Assembly (NCBI RefSeq): GCF_015731765.1
Contig: NZ_VRYY01000332.1
Coordinates: 1 to 46,244, forward strand
Origin: Nitratidesulfovibrio oxamicus
GTDB taxonomy: Bacteria > Desulfobacterota > Desulfovibrionia > Desulfovibrionales > Desulfovibrionaceae
Length of the DNA: 46,244 bases
Reading direction: 5' to 3'
Positions 32,183-40,814 of the stretch are shown here, one piece after another. The notes beneath the pieces were generated by a model. The model did no database searches, was not told the DNA's origin, and was given only the letters and a program-made list of their open reading frames with translations. The position numbers were made by a program, and so were the translations under genes. Position 1 is the stretch's first letter, and every line of letters begins with the position of its first letter.

Positions 32183-33517
32183 ATGACGCGCTTACCGCTC
32201 GCCCCATCCCCGGAAATCGTTCCGGAGACAGCCCCCGGGACCTCCCCTGCTGCCGGCTTTTCTGCTGGCCCCTCCAACGCGGACATCGCCGGTCAAGGCA
32301 CACCCGTGCCGCCGTCCACGGGCGTCTTCACGGACTACGCCCCTTGCGGCGCGGAAACGGCCTTCGGCCTGCCCCGCCCGGAAAGCCTGCCCCTGCGAGA
32401 AGACACCCTGCGCCGCTACGAGGCGCGCATCAACCGGGTCATCGACTATATCGTGGCGGACCCCGCGCGAGAGTTCACCCTGGACGAACTGGCCGGGGCC
32501 GCGCCCTTTTCGCGTTTTCATTTCCACCGCATCTTCGCCGGGTTGGTGGGCGAGACGCTGAACGCGTTCATCCGCCGCCTGCGCATGGACCGCGCGGCCA
32601 ACATGCTGGCCTTTGCCCCCACCTTGAGCGTGACCGACGTGGCCATGCACTGCGGGTTTTCCTCGTCGCAGAATTTCGCCCGCGCCTTTCGCGAACGGTT
32701 CGACATGACGCCCAGCGAATACCGCCGCCGCCGCCATTATCAGACCGGAGCGGACCGGGAGGGGGCGGACTGCCTGCTGGCCGACTCCTTTCGCGCGCAG
32801 GCCGGGAATGGCAAGGCGCGAAACGCGCCGCACGGCGGACCGGTGTACCAACCGTCCGTGTGCAACGAGGCAGCCGGGCGCGATGGGGCAACCGGTCCCG
32901 TGGCGCACCATCCGGAGCCATCCGGTATCCCGGTCCTTTCCGGCGCGGTGTTCCCGCACGGGGACATGCCGTGGTTTCCGGGTGGCTCGCCACACGTCCG
33001 GCTGGCCCCGGACAACGCAAGGAGCGACGCCATGAACGTGGAAGTTTCGGAAAAGCCCGCATATCGCGTGGCCTACCTGCGACACATCGGTCCCTATGCC
33101 AGCGAAACAATTGGTCCGGTGTGGGGGCGCCTGATGGCCTGGGCCGGGCAGCGCGGCCTGCTGCGGCCCGGCGTGCCCGGATTTGGGGTGAGCTGGGACA
33201 ACCCGGAGGTTACCCCACAGGAAAACTGCCGCTACGACGCCTGCATCGCCATCGGTCCGGAGGTGGACACGCTGGAATTGGCCGAGGCGGGCATCAGCGT
33301 ACAAACCCTGCCGGGCGGGCTGTATGCGGAATACCGCAGCATGATCCCCTGCGACGGATTTTTCAGGGCCTGGAACGACATGTACGCCCAATGGCTGCCC
33401 GCCAGCGGCTGGCAGTGCGACGAACGTCCCGGCTACGAATTGTACCACGACATGCTGGGCTGCCCGGCGGAAGGACCGTGGGACGTGAGCATCTGCGCGG
33501 CGGTGCGTCCGCTGTAG
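32183..33517 (+). CDS. AraC-family regulator with GyrI-like effector domain
   Basis: A 444-residue transcription factor. After a 70-residue Pro/Ala-rich leader comes the AraC DNA-binding domain (about 75-185): INRVIDYIVADPAREFTLDE, FSRFHFHRIFAGLVGETLNA, then VTDVAMHCGFSSSQNFARAF and MTPSEYRRRR. A low-complexity linker of about 90 residues leads to a C-terminal GyrI-like domain (about 282-444): VSEKPAYRVAYLRHIGPYAS, YDACIAIG and a DVSICAAVRPL end. This is the Rob/SoxS-like class in which the GyrI fold binds amphipathic drugs or other small molecules. The target is unknown. Confidence 0.88.
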   Translation: MTRLPLAPSPEIVPETAPGTSPAAGFSAGPSNADIAGQGTPVPPSTGVFTDYAPCGAETAFGLPRPESLPLREDTLRRYEARINRVIDYIVADPAREFTLDELAGAAPFSRFHFHRIFAGLVGETLNAFIRRLRMDRAANMLAFAPTLSVTDVAMHCGFSSSQNFARAFRERFDMTPSEYRRRRHYQTGADREGADCLLADSFRAQAGNGKARNAPHGGPVYQPSVCNEAAGRDGATGPVAHHPEPSGIPVLSGAVFPHGDMPWFPGGSPHVRLAPDNARSDAMNVEVSEKPAYRVAYLRHIGPYASETIGPVWGRLMAWAGQRGLLRPGVPGFGVSWDNPEVTPQENCRYDACIAIGPEVDTLELAEAGISVQTLPGGLYAEYRSMIPCDGFFRAWNDMYAQWLPASGWQCDERPGYELYHDMLGCPAEGPWDVSICAAVRPL

Positions 33518-33633
33518 CAGCACGCTGGCTGTCCCGTCCGTCCTGCCTTCGCCATCTGCCAATGTCCGTCCGTCCGAGGGCGGAGGCCGGCGGCGTGCTC
33601 GAACTGTTCGTGATCACACATCGTCACATGCAA

Positions 33634-33677
33634 AAGAACCGCCCGCGGGCCTGTGGCCTGCGGGCGGTTCTTCCGTT
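33634..33677 (+). terminator. Terminator after the AraC-type gene
   Basis: AAGAACCGCCCGC (33634-33646) pairs perfectly with GCGGGCGGTTCTT (33660-33672), 13 bases. The 13-base loop itself contains GGCC TGT GGCC. TTCCGTTTT follows; on the other strand TTTTG follows, so it could work both ways. Confidence 0.85.
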
Positions 33678-33744
33678 TTGGCCTGCGCGGCGGGCATGCC
33701 GCTGGTCTTCCGCCGTATACGCCTGTTTGTCAGGTGCCCCCGGC

Positions 33745-33816
33745 CAGTATCCGGGTCAGTATCCGGGTTAGTATCCGGGTTAGTATCCGGGTCAGTATCC
33801 GGGTCAGTATCCGGGC
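33745..33816. repeat. Six tandem copies of a 12-base unit
   Basis: CAGTATCCGGGT repeats six times without interruption. Copies three and four begin with T instead of C, and the last base of copy six is C. The order C-C-T-T-C-C suggests copying in blocks of two. It is intergenic. Confidence 0.92.
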
Positions 33817-34238
33817 CTGGGGCCCGCCATGGCGCCAGCGGTGCGTGGTGCGCATCGTGCAGGTTGCAGGTCTTATACAATACATCGTAATATTCTGAAA
33901 AAGCGATTGATAACTGTTCACTTGCCAACGTCGCGCACCGGGAGTAATGGACCGGGCTTTGGGGTGCGTGTTTTACTTACAGCTGAAAACAGCAGCGCTG
34001 CCGCAGTGTGCGGCGCGTACCCCCGCTGACCTGCGGTCCCGTCGGGACAGGGCATTGCGCGGCATGTCCGGGGAAACGCAGGCGGTTTTTGCGAGTGAGT
34101 ACGCGCGTCAATCGGGGCGTGGCGCACTCCTGATCAGGGTCGGGCGCGGTGGGTTGTCGCGTTCGGCTCGGGAATGACGGCGCCACCGGTGCCTGGGGCG
34201 CATGCACCAGCCCGGGGCGCGCAAGCAAGGGAGCGGCA

Positions 34239-35951
34239 ATGGCTGGGACAGACAACATGGGCGACGACGCGACATCCTTTCTGCCGCGTACCATCACGGA
34301 ACTGCGCGCCGGGTATTCGACGCAGAAATTCATCCGCGACCTGCTGGCGGGGCTTACCGTGGGCGTGGTGGCCCTGCCGTTGGCCATGGCCTTCGCCATT
34401 GCCTCGGGCACCACGCCGGAACGCGGGTTGTTCACCGCCATCGTGGCCGGTTTTCTCATTTCGCTGCTGGGCGGCAGCCGCTATCAGGTCGGCGGGCCCA
34501 CCGGCGCCTTCGTGGTCATCATCTACAACGTCATCTACCGGCACGGGTATGACGGCCTGGTCATCACCACCCTGCTGGCCGGGGCCATGCTGCTCATCTT
34601 CGGCCTGTGCCGCATCGGCGTGCTCATCAAGTACATTCCCTATCCGGTCACCACTGGGTTCACGGCGGGCATCGCCGTGCTGATCTTCTCGTCGCAGATG
34701 AAGGATTTCTTCGGCCTGCAGATGGAAGCGGTACCGCCGGAATTCTTTGACAAATGGCTGGCCTACGCAGAGCACCTGGGCACAGTAAACCCGACCACGC
34801 TCTGCGTTGCAGGACTGGCCCTGGCCTGCATCCTGGCCACGCGGCGGTTCATTCCGCGCATTCCCGCGCCCGTGGTGGGCGTTGCCGTGGCCTCCCTTGC
34901 CGTGTGGGCGCTGGGGTTGCAGGTCGAGACCATCGGCAGCCGGTTCGGGGGCATCCCGCGTGAACTGCCCAGCTTCATCTGGCCCACGTTCACCCTTGCC
35001 CGCGTGCGCGAACTGCTGCCCGACGCCATGACCATCGCCCTGCTGGCGGGCATCGAATCGTTGCTCTCGTGCGTGGTGGCCGACGGCATGACCGGCGACA
35101 AGCACAACTCCAACGTGGAGCTGACAGCCCAGGGCGTGGCCAACATAGCCTCGGTGCTGTTCGGGGGCATTCCGGCCACCGGGGCCATCGCGCGCACGGT
35201 CACCAACATCCGTTCCGGCGGGCAGACCCCGGTGGCGGGCATGGTGCACGCGGCGGTGCTGGTGGCCTTCGTGCTGTTTCTCGCGCCGCTGGCCTCGTTC
35301 ATTCCGCTGGCCAGCCTGGCCGCCGTGCTGATCATGGTCTCCTGGGACATGAGCGAACTGCACAAGTTCCTGCGCCTGCTGCGCGCGCCCAAGTCCGACA
35401 TCACGGTGATGTGCCTGACCTTCGTGCTGACCGTGGTCATCGACCTGACCGTGGCGGTGTACGTGGGGGTGATGCTGGCCTCGTTGCTGTTCATGCGTCG
35501 CATGAGCGAGGTGACCGCCATCTGCTCCTGCGCCATCGACGACAAGCCGGTGATCCAGGGCCGCGAAACCGCGAAGCTCGCCGTGCCCGACGGGGTGCAG
35601 GTGTACGAGATCGACGGGCCGTTCTTCTTCGGCGTGGCTGACCGCTTCCAGAGCGTGTCGCAGGCGTTGCAGAAGCAGCCCGAGGTGTTCATCCTGCGCA
35701 TGCGCAAGGCCACCACGGTTGACTCCACAGGGGCCAACGCGCTGGAGGCGTTCTACCGCACCTGCCGCCGCCGGGGTACCGTGCTGCTGCTGTCCGGCGT
35801 GCGGCCCGCAGCCCGCAACATGATGGCGCGCTTCGGCACCCTGGACATGATAGGGCGCGAGAACGTTTTCGAGAACGTGGACCGGGCCATCGAGCACGCA
35901 GTGCGCCTGCTGGCCGACAAGCATGGGGTGCCCCCCACGGTGAAGAAATAG
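34239..35951 (+). CDS. SulP-family anion transporter with STAS domain
   Basis: A 570-residue inner-membrane protein. ATG 34239 is preferred over GTG 34149 because AAGGGAG lies just upstream. The membrane part (about 30-400) has the SulP motifs DLLAGLTVGVVALPLAMAFA, GGSRYQVGGPTGAFVVII, YPVTTGFTAGIAVLIF and FGGIPATGAIARTVTNIRSG. The C-terminal STAS domain (about 440-560) contains FILRMRKATTVDSTGANALE. Members carry sulfate, bicarbonate or carboxylates with H+ or Na+. Sulfate would suit a sulfate reducer, but the sequence alone does not show the substrate. It is followed at once by a terminator. Confidence 0.92.
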   Translation: MAGTDNMGDDATSFLPRTITELRAGYSTQKFIRDLLAGLTVGVVALPLAMAFAIASGTTPERGLFTAIVAGFLISLLGGSRYQVGGPTGAFVVIIYNVIYRHGYDGLVITTLLAGAMLLIFGLCRIGVLIKYIPYPVTTGFTAGIAVLIFSSQMKDFFGLQMEAVPPEFFDKWLAYAEHLGTVNPTTLCVAGLALACILATRRFIPRIPAPVVGVAVASLAVWALGLQVETIGSRFGGIPRELPSFIWPTFTLARVRELLPDAMTIALLAGIESLLSCVVADGMTGDKHNSNVELTAQGVANIASVLFGGIPATGAIARTVTNIRSGGQTPVAGMVHAAVLVAFVLFLAPLASFIPLASLAAVLIMVSWDMSELHKFLRLLRAPKSDITVMCLTFVLTVVIDLTVAVYVGVMLASLLFMRRMSEVTAICSCAIDDKPVIQGRETAKLAVPDGVQVYEIDGPFFFGVADRFQSVSQALQKQPEVFILRMRKATTVDSTGANALEAFYRTCRRRGTVLLLSGVRPAARNMMARFGTLDMIGRENVFENVDRAIEHAVRLLADKHGVPPTVKK

Positions 35952-35985
35952 CCCGGCAGGAATGGTCGGGAGAGGACGCATGCCC

Positions 35986-36017
35986 ACGCCCCGCCGGTGC
36001 CCACCGGCGGGGCGTTT
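35986..36017 (+). terminator. Terminator after the SulP gene
   Basis: ACGCCCCGCCGGT (35986-35998) pairs perfectly with ACCGGCGGGGCGT (36003-36015) around GCCC. TT follows, so the T-run is short. Confidence 0.75.
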
Positions 36018-36151
36018 CGCATGTGCGCAGGGGTAGTGGGGTGCGGCGCAGGCACGAGCGTCAACCCGCGCTGGACGCCTACCTGCCGGGCGCGCTACAA
36101 GGCCATGGATATGGAACATTCAGGCAATGGCGGCATGTGGCCGGAGGCAGG

Positions 36152-37288
36152 ATGAAGGTAGCCATCGTACATTACTGGCTCGTAGGCATGCGCGGCGGCG
36201 AAAAGGTCGTCGAGGCGCTGTGCCGCATGTACCCGCAGGCAGACATCTTCACCCACGTGGTCGATCGCACCCGCCTTTCGCGCGAACTGCTGGCGCACGA
36301 CATCCGCACCACGTTCATCGGGCGTCTGCCCGGCGCGGTGCGCCATTACAAGAAATACCTGCCGCTTATGCCGCTGGCCCTGGAGCAGTTGGACCTGCGC
36401 GGGTACGACCTGGTCATTTCCAGCGAATCCGGCCCGGCCAAGGGGGTGCTGACCCGCGCGGACACCCCCCATGTCTGCTATTGCCACAGCCCCATGCGCT
36501 ACCTGTGGGATTTCTATCAGGACTACCTGGAAGAGGCTGGTTGGTTCATGCGGGGCATGATGCGCCCGTGGTTCCATTACCTGCGCATGTGGGACGCAGT
36601 GTCGGCCATGCGGGTGGACCGCTGCGTGGCCAATTCGCGGACGGTGGCGGCGCGCATCCGCAAGCACTGGCGGCGTGATGCGGTCGTCGTAACCCCTCCT
36701 GTCGACGTGGGCGCCCTTGCGCCAGCCGAACTTTCGCGGCCAACGGAAGGGGCGCCCTACCTGTGCCTTGGCCAGCTTGTGGGCTACAAGCGGGTGGATT
36801 TGGCCGTGCGGGCTTGTACCGCCACGGGCCGTCCGCTGGTTGTGGCGGGCGAAGGCGAGATGCACCGCGCGCTGGAGGCCGTGGCCGGGCCCACGGTGCG
36901 CTTCGTGGGGCGGCTGGACGACGCCGACATGCGCGCCATCTACGCCCGGAGCCGCGCGCTGCTGTTCCCCGGCGAGGAGGATTTCGGCATGGTGCCGGTG
37001 GAGGCCATGGCCTGTGGGCGACCGGTCATCGCCTACGGGCGGGGCGGGGCGCTGGAGACGGTGGTGGACGGCGAGACGGGGCTGTTCTTCGACGCCCAGG
37101 ACGTGGATGCTCTGGTGGCCGCGCTGGATCGCTTCGAGCGCGAGGAACAGCGGTTCGACCCGCTGCACATCGCCGCGCATGCCCGGAGCTTTGGCGAAGA
37201 ACGGTTCCAGACGGAATTCGGCGTGGTGGTGGAAGAGACCCTGCGGGATGTGGCGGGGCCGGGCAGGGCGCAGGCATTGAGACGCTGA
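36152..37288 (+). CDS. Family-4 glycosyltransferase
   Basis: A 378-residue GT-B-fold enzyme. ATG 36152 is preceded by GGAGGCAGG; the frame extends to 36023 but has no coding character there. The N-domain begins MKVAIVHYWLVGMRGGEKVV, with YCHSPMRYLWDFYQDY in the acceptor region. The C-domain has LGQLVGYKRVDLAVRAC and LFPGEEDFGMVPVEAMACGR, which carries the EX7E motif binding the nucleotide-sugar. It should transfer a hexose or similar sugar onto a lipid-linked oligosaccharide in the cytoplasm. The WbaP-type gene converges on it, supporting a role in surface polysaccharide. Confidence 0.9.
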   Translation: MKVAIVHYWLVGMRGGEKVVEALCRMYPQADIFTHVVDRTRLSRELLAHDIRTTFIGRLPGAVRHYKKYLPLMPLALEQLDLRGYDLVISSESGPAKGVLTRADTPHVCYCHSPMRYLWDFYQDYLEEAGWFMRGMMRPWFHYLRMWDAVSAMRVDRCVANSRTVAARIRKHWRRDAVVVTPPVDVGALAPAELSRPTEGAPYLCLGQLVGYKRVDLAVRACTATGRPLVVAGEGEMHRALEAVAGPTVRFVGRLDDADMRAIYARSRALLFPGEEDFGMVPVEAMACGRPVIAYGRGGALETVVDGETGLFFDAQDVDALVAALDRFEREEQRFDPLHIAAHARSFGEERFQTEFGVVVEETLRDVAGPGRAQALRR

Positions 37289-37332
37289 GGAATACGTTGC
37301 GTGCCGCCGCGCGGGGCGCACAGCCGCCGCAA

Positions 37333-37376
37333 CGCATGAAGGCCGGGAGCACTCTCCCGGCCTTCATGCGTTTGTC
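37333..37376. terminator. Terminator with a 17-pair perfect stem between convergent genes
   Basis: CGCATGAAGGCCGGGAG (37333-37349) pairs perfectly with CTCCCGGCCTTCATGCG (37354-37370) around CACT. TTTGTC follows on the plus strand. It lies 45 bases after the glycosyltransferase and 50 bases past the end of the convergent WbaP-type gene, so it may serve both, though the T-run favours plus. Confidence 0.85.
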
Positions 37377-37421
37377 TTTGGCCCGACGCAAACGGGCTGA
37401 AAAGCCAGTCAGAAGCAACCT

Positions 37422-38840
37422 CTAGTACGCCCCGTTGCGCTGCAGCACCACGGGCACGGTCTTGGCCAGAATCCAGATGTCGAACCACACCGACCAGTTG
37501 CAGATGTAGTAGCGGTCCATTTCCACGCGTTGCTGGTAGCTTACGTCGTTGCGACCGGAAACCTGCCACAGCCCGGTGATGCCCGGCTTGACGCGGGTGT
37601 ACAGGTCGAACACCTCGCCGTACTTTTCCACCTCGTCCTGAACGATGGGGCGCGGACCCACAAGACTCATCTCGCCCCGCAGCACGTTCCACAACTGGGG
37701 CAGCTCATCCAGGCTGGTCTTGCGCAGAAAGGCCCCGGCCCGGGTCACCCGGGGGTCGCATTTCAGCTTCTGGTCGCGTTCCCATTCGGCATGCAACTCG
37801 GGGTTTGCCGTCAGGCAGTCGCGCAGCACGCATTCGGCGTCCTTGACCATGGTGCGGAATTTAAGGATGTGCATCTCGCGGCCATTCTGGCCGATGCGGC
37901 GCTGGGTAAAGAAGGGCGAGCCGGGGCTGTCCACGCGGACCCAGGCGGCAATGGCCAGGATCAGCGGCAGAACCAGCACGGCGGTGCCCAGCGTGAGCAG
38001 CAGGTCGATGGCCCGCTTCAGGCGTACCCGGTTGGCGTCCAGCAGGTTCTGGCGCACCAGCAGGCCCAGCAGACCGCCGATGTCCATGGCGCTGACCCAC
38101 AGGCGCGCCCCGCCCGTGGAAAAGGGGGGCATGATCAGCACGTTGCGGAACCGCGCCGTGGCTTCCACGATGCGGTTTCGCGCCTCGCTGTCGGCGAAAC
38201 TGTCGAGCAGCAGCAGGGCGTAGGCACGCGGAAACCGTCGTACGGCTTCCTCATCGTTGGCGCAGCAAGCCAGGCCACACTCCTCGCCGGAAGGGTCCGG
38301 CCTGCCATCCGGCGGGACGCACGCCACGGGTCGCAGCCCCAGCAGGGGGCGCTGATGCAGGGTGCGCACCACTTCCAGGGCAGCTGTCCCGCCGCCCAGG
38401 ATCACGGCGGGAACTCCCCACCAGGCGTGCCGGGCAAGACGGGTGCGCAGCCAGTGGCGGCACAGCGGCAGGGCCACGGTGCACCCCAGCCACGCCAGCA
38501 GGAAGGCCACACGCGAGTATAGTTCACCCCCCTTGGCGAAGAAAATGAACGAACCGGCGCACAAAAAGGCCATGGTGGCGCCAAGGGTGAGCTTTTTCAG
38601 TTCCTGCGGTGGGGGCAGCGTGATGGCCGCGTACAACCCGAGCACGGCGTTGAACAGCGGCAGCAACAACAGGAAGGGCAGCAGGCGGGGGTAGAATTCC
38701 CACTGGACGCCGCTGCCCGCAAGGTCGCGCAGCAGGGTTGCCGCCAGCGTGACACAGATGATGACGGCGATGTCCGTCAGTGCCAGCAGCAGGGTTGTGC
38801 GCCAGGGGGCGGCCTGGACCGAGCAGAGTGTCATGGGCAT
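37422..38840 (-). CDS. Undecaprenyl-phosphate sugar phosphotransferase, WbaP type
   Basis: A 472-residue membrane enzyme that starts polysaccharide synthesis by moving a sugar-1-phosphate (often Gal-1-P) from UDP-sugar to undecaprenyl phosphate. The N-terminal half has four helices and a Rossmann-like middle (VILGGGTAALEVVRTLHQRP). The C-terminal transferase domain has RVRLKRAIDLLLTLGTAVL, PFFTQRRIGQNGREMHILKF, FLRKTSLDELPQLWNVLRGE, MSLVGPRPIVQDE and KPGITGLWQVSGRND. ATG 38840 or 38834 is likely; the open frame to 38954 adds a basic leader. The length matches WbaP (about 475). Confidence 0.92.
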   Translation of the reverse strand: MPMTLCSVQAAPWRTTLLLALTDIAVIICVTLAATLLRDLAGSGVQWEFYPRLLPFLLLLPLFNAVLGLYAAITLPPPQELKKLTLGATMAFLCAGSFIFFAKGGELYSRVAFLLAWLGCTVALPLCRHWLRTRLARHAWWGVPAVILGGGTAALEVVRTLHQRPLLGLRPVACVPPDGRPDPSGEECGLACCANDEEAVRRFPRAYALLLLDSFADSEARNRIVEATARFRNVLIMPPFSTGGARLWVSAMDIGGLLGLLVRQNLLDANRVRLKRAIDLLLTLGTAVLVLPLILAIAAWVRVDSPGSPFFTQRRIGQNGREMHILKFRTMVKDAECVLRDCLTANPELHAEWERDQKLKCDPRVTRAGAFLRKTSLDELPQLWNVLRGEMSLVGPRPIVQDEVEKYGEVFDLYTRVKPGITGLWQVSGRNDVSYQQRVEMDRYYICNWSVWFDIWILAKTVPVVLQRNGAY

Positions 38841-38938
38841 CCGGGGGGCATCCGGGCGGGGCCGGTTTGTTCTGGCCGTCTTTGGTGGGCCGTGCAGCGC
38901 ACGGAAGTTCTGCGACAGGCTGCTTCTATAAAGGAAAA

Positions 38939-38973
38939 CTGCGCGGCGCCGCAACCGGTGCGGGACCGCGCAG
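38939..38973 (-). terminator. Terminator of the flavoredoxin gene
   Basis: CTGCGCGG and CCGCGCAG form the outer stem and CCGCA / TGCGG the inner stem around ACCGG. On the minus strand TTTTCCTTT follows. It lies 18 bases after the flavoredoxin stop. Confidence 0.75.
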
Positions 38974-38990
38974 CATCTCTTTGCCTGGTC

Positions 38991-39563
38991 TCAGGAGCGC
39001 AGGCCCTTGCCCGCGGAGAACGCCTTGGCCAGGAATTCGCCCACGGCGTAGTATTCGCGCGAAACCGGGGCGAAGATCACCGGGTCCACCTTGTTGATGT
39101 CGGGCAGGCCGTCATCGCGCAGGCAGGATTCGTCCACTTTCACGTCCATGATCTCGCCGATGAACTGCGTATGCAGACCTATCTCAATCTGGTGGATCAG
39201 TTTCAGCTCGATGGCCATGGGAAATTCGCCCACATAGGGCGCATCCACATGCTCGCCGGGCACCGGGGTGAGCCCCAGCGAGGCGAACTTGTCCTCGTTC
39301 TCGCCGGAATAGATGCCCGCATAGTCCGCATGGCGAACGTAGGTGCGCGAGGGGATGGAGATGGTGAAGGCCCCGCGCTCGGTGATGGACCGGTAGGTAT
39401 AGGTGGCCTTGCGCAGTGAAACGGCGATGCTCGGCGGCTGCGAGCAGCAGATGCCCGCCCACGCCGCCGCCATGATGTTGGGGCGGGAGTCGCGGTCGTA
39501 GGTGCCCACGAGAAAGAGCGGGGTGGGATAGGCAAGGGTGCGCGCACCCAGGGATTTCTTCAT
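38991..39563 (-). CDS. flr: Flavoredoxin, flavin-reductase-like FMN protein
   Basis: A 190-residue cytoplasmic protein, the length known for Desulfovibrio flavoredoxin. ATG 39563 has GAGG eight bases upstream; a frame open to 39683 is discarded. The flavin-reductase-like fold shows in YPTPLFLVGTYDRDSRPNIM, AAWAGICCSQPPSIAVSLRK, ERGAFTISIPSRTYV and DYAGIYSGENEDKFA. Flavoredoxin carries electrons in sulfur metabolism, reported for thiosulfate reduction in D. gigas. It has its own terminator and is divergent from the amino-acid transporter. A general flavin reductase is the alternative. Confidence 0.85.
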   Translation of the reverse strand: MKKSLGARTLAYPTPLFLVGTYDRDSRPNIMAAAWAGICCSQPPSIAVSLRKATYTYRSITERGAFTISIPSRTYVRHADYAGIYSGENEDKFASLGLTPVPGEHVDAPYVGEFPMAIELKLIHQIEIGLHTQFIGEIMDVKVDESCLRDDGLPDINKVDPVIFAPVSREYYAVGEFLAKAFSAGKGLRS

Positions 39564-39864
39564 GTCCGACCTCATTTGGGGTATGGCGCCGCTCGTGCCG
39601 GACGGCGAGGTCCGGGGGCGACTGGGCGCTGGGGGCGAGTTTGGCAGACTTTGCCCCTCGCGGCAAGGCAAGTGGCGACGCAATTGTCAAAATCACGCGA
39701 GGGGCGCTTGCGCGGGTACTCCGTTTCTGGTAGCGCAATAAAGAAATTTAGCTTTTCCGGCATGTTCGCATGACGGTATGCGTGGCCGGGTATACGTGTC
39801 GGGGACGGGCCCCGCGCGTGGGCGTGGTGAAGCAACGGTTCAACGAACGAGAGGAAGCACGAGC
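39564..39864. other. Divergent promoter region of flavoredoxin and the amino-acid ABC operon
   Basis: A 301-base spacer. The AT-rich part is 39680-39780, including CAATTGTCAAAATC (TTGACA on the minus strand) and AATAAAGAAATTTAGC. No complete consensus promoter can be defined in either direction. No gene is seen. Confidence 0.5.
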
Positions 39865-40614
39865 ATGTTCAGAATGACCACCCTTGTGGCGGCGCTGGCC
39901 CTGGTCCTTGCGCTTGGCGGCGTGGCCTTTGCCGAGAAGGCCTACATCAACGGCATCGACGCCAACTATCCCCCCTTCGCCTACGTGGACAAGAGCGGCA
40001 AGCCTGCTGGCTTCGACGTGGAGTCCATGGACTGGATCGCCAAGAAGATGGGCTTCAAGGTCACCCATCAGCCCATGGACTGGGACGGCATCATCCCCAA
40101 CCTGCTGGCCAAGAAGATCGACATGGTCTGTTCCGGCATGTCCATCACCGAAGAACGCAAGCAGAAGGTCAATTTCTCGAACTCTTACTGGAACGTGAAG
40201 CAGGTCTTCATCGCCAAGAAGGGTTCCACCCTCAACGCCGACCAGATCCTGAAGGGCAAGGTGAAGCTGGGCGTGCAGCGCGGCACCTCCGAGGCAGAAG
40301 CCCTGCAGAAGGACAAGGAAGCCAAGGGCTACGGCTATGACCTGCGCTTCTACGATTCCGCCCCGCTGGCCATCGAAGACGTGCTGAACGGCCGCATCGA
40401 CGCAGCCACCATGGACAACCTGCCCGCCGACGACGCCGCCGCCAAGGGCAAGGCCATCCAGGTCGTGGGCGTGTACGGCGATTCCGAAGATTTCGGCGTG
40501 GCCACCCGCAAGGAAGACGCCGAACTGCTGAAGCTGATCAATGACGGTTACAAGCTGCTCATGGCTGACCCCTACTGGGAACAGCTGAAGCAGAAGCACC
40601 TGGCCAAGAAGTAA
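39865..40614 (+). CDS. Polar amino-acid ABC transporter binding protein
   Basis: A 249-residue periplasmic protein of solute-binding family 3. GAGAGGAAG precedes ATG 39865. The signal peptide is TLVAALALVLALGGVAFA. The mature part shows NGIDANYPPFAYVDKSGKPA, GFDVESMDWIAKKMGFK, DMVCSGMSITEERKQKVNFS and LGVQRGTSEAEALQ, the usual ligand-site blocks. It captures an amino acid, probably polar, for the permeases encoded downstream. A terminator separates it from them, so it is probably made in excess. Confidence 0.92.
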   Translation: MFRMTTLVAALALVLALGGVAFAEKAYINGIDANYPPFAYVDKSGKPAGFDVESMDWIAKKMGFKVTHQPMDWDGIIPNLLAKKIDMVCSGMSITEERKQKVNFSNSYWNVKQVFIAKKGSTLNADQILKGKVKLGVQRGTSEAEALQKDKEAKGYGYDLRFYDSAPLAIEDVLNGRIDAATMDNLPADDAAAKGKAIQVVGVYGDSEDFGVATRKEDAELLKLINDGYKLLMADPYWEQLKQKHLAKK

Positions 40615-40700
40615 TCCGGCCAGAAGGCGCCGGGCGCTGCGGCGTTCGGCACCGGTTGCGGCCACGTTCGTGCGTGGTCACGGCCAGCCTGGGCATGTCC

Positions 40701-40746
40701 GTCCGGAAGGTGCGGGAAATATCCTGTCGCCTTCCGGACCTTTTTT
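40701..40746 (+). terminator. Terminator/attenuator inside the amino-acid ABC operon
   Basis: GTCCGGAAGG (40701-40710) pairs perfectly with CCTTCCGGAC (40730-40739), a 10-base stem with a 19-base loop, followed by TTTTTT (40741-40746). It lies between the binding-protein gene and the first permease gene. Confidence 0.85.
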
Positions 40747-40814
40747 GGGTATGCAACCCGTTGCGCCCCGGCGCGCAACAGCAAAAAAAGGGGGGGGCCG
40801 CCCGGCCCGCGTCC

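Larger units (their letters stand above)
33518..34238. other. Gene-free region between the AraC gene and the SulP gene
   Basis: About 720 bases. It holds the AraC terminator, a six-copy 12-base repeat and an AT-rich stretch (33865-33925, with TATACAAT and TTGATAACTGTT) that probably carries the SulP promoter. A small hairpin GCCGCA GTG TGCGGC lies near 34001. No protein frame is convincing. Confidence 0.55.

Noticed and set aside
33745-33816. Possible CRISPR array
   Set aside because: The six 12-base units are directly adjacent with no spacers.
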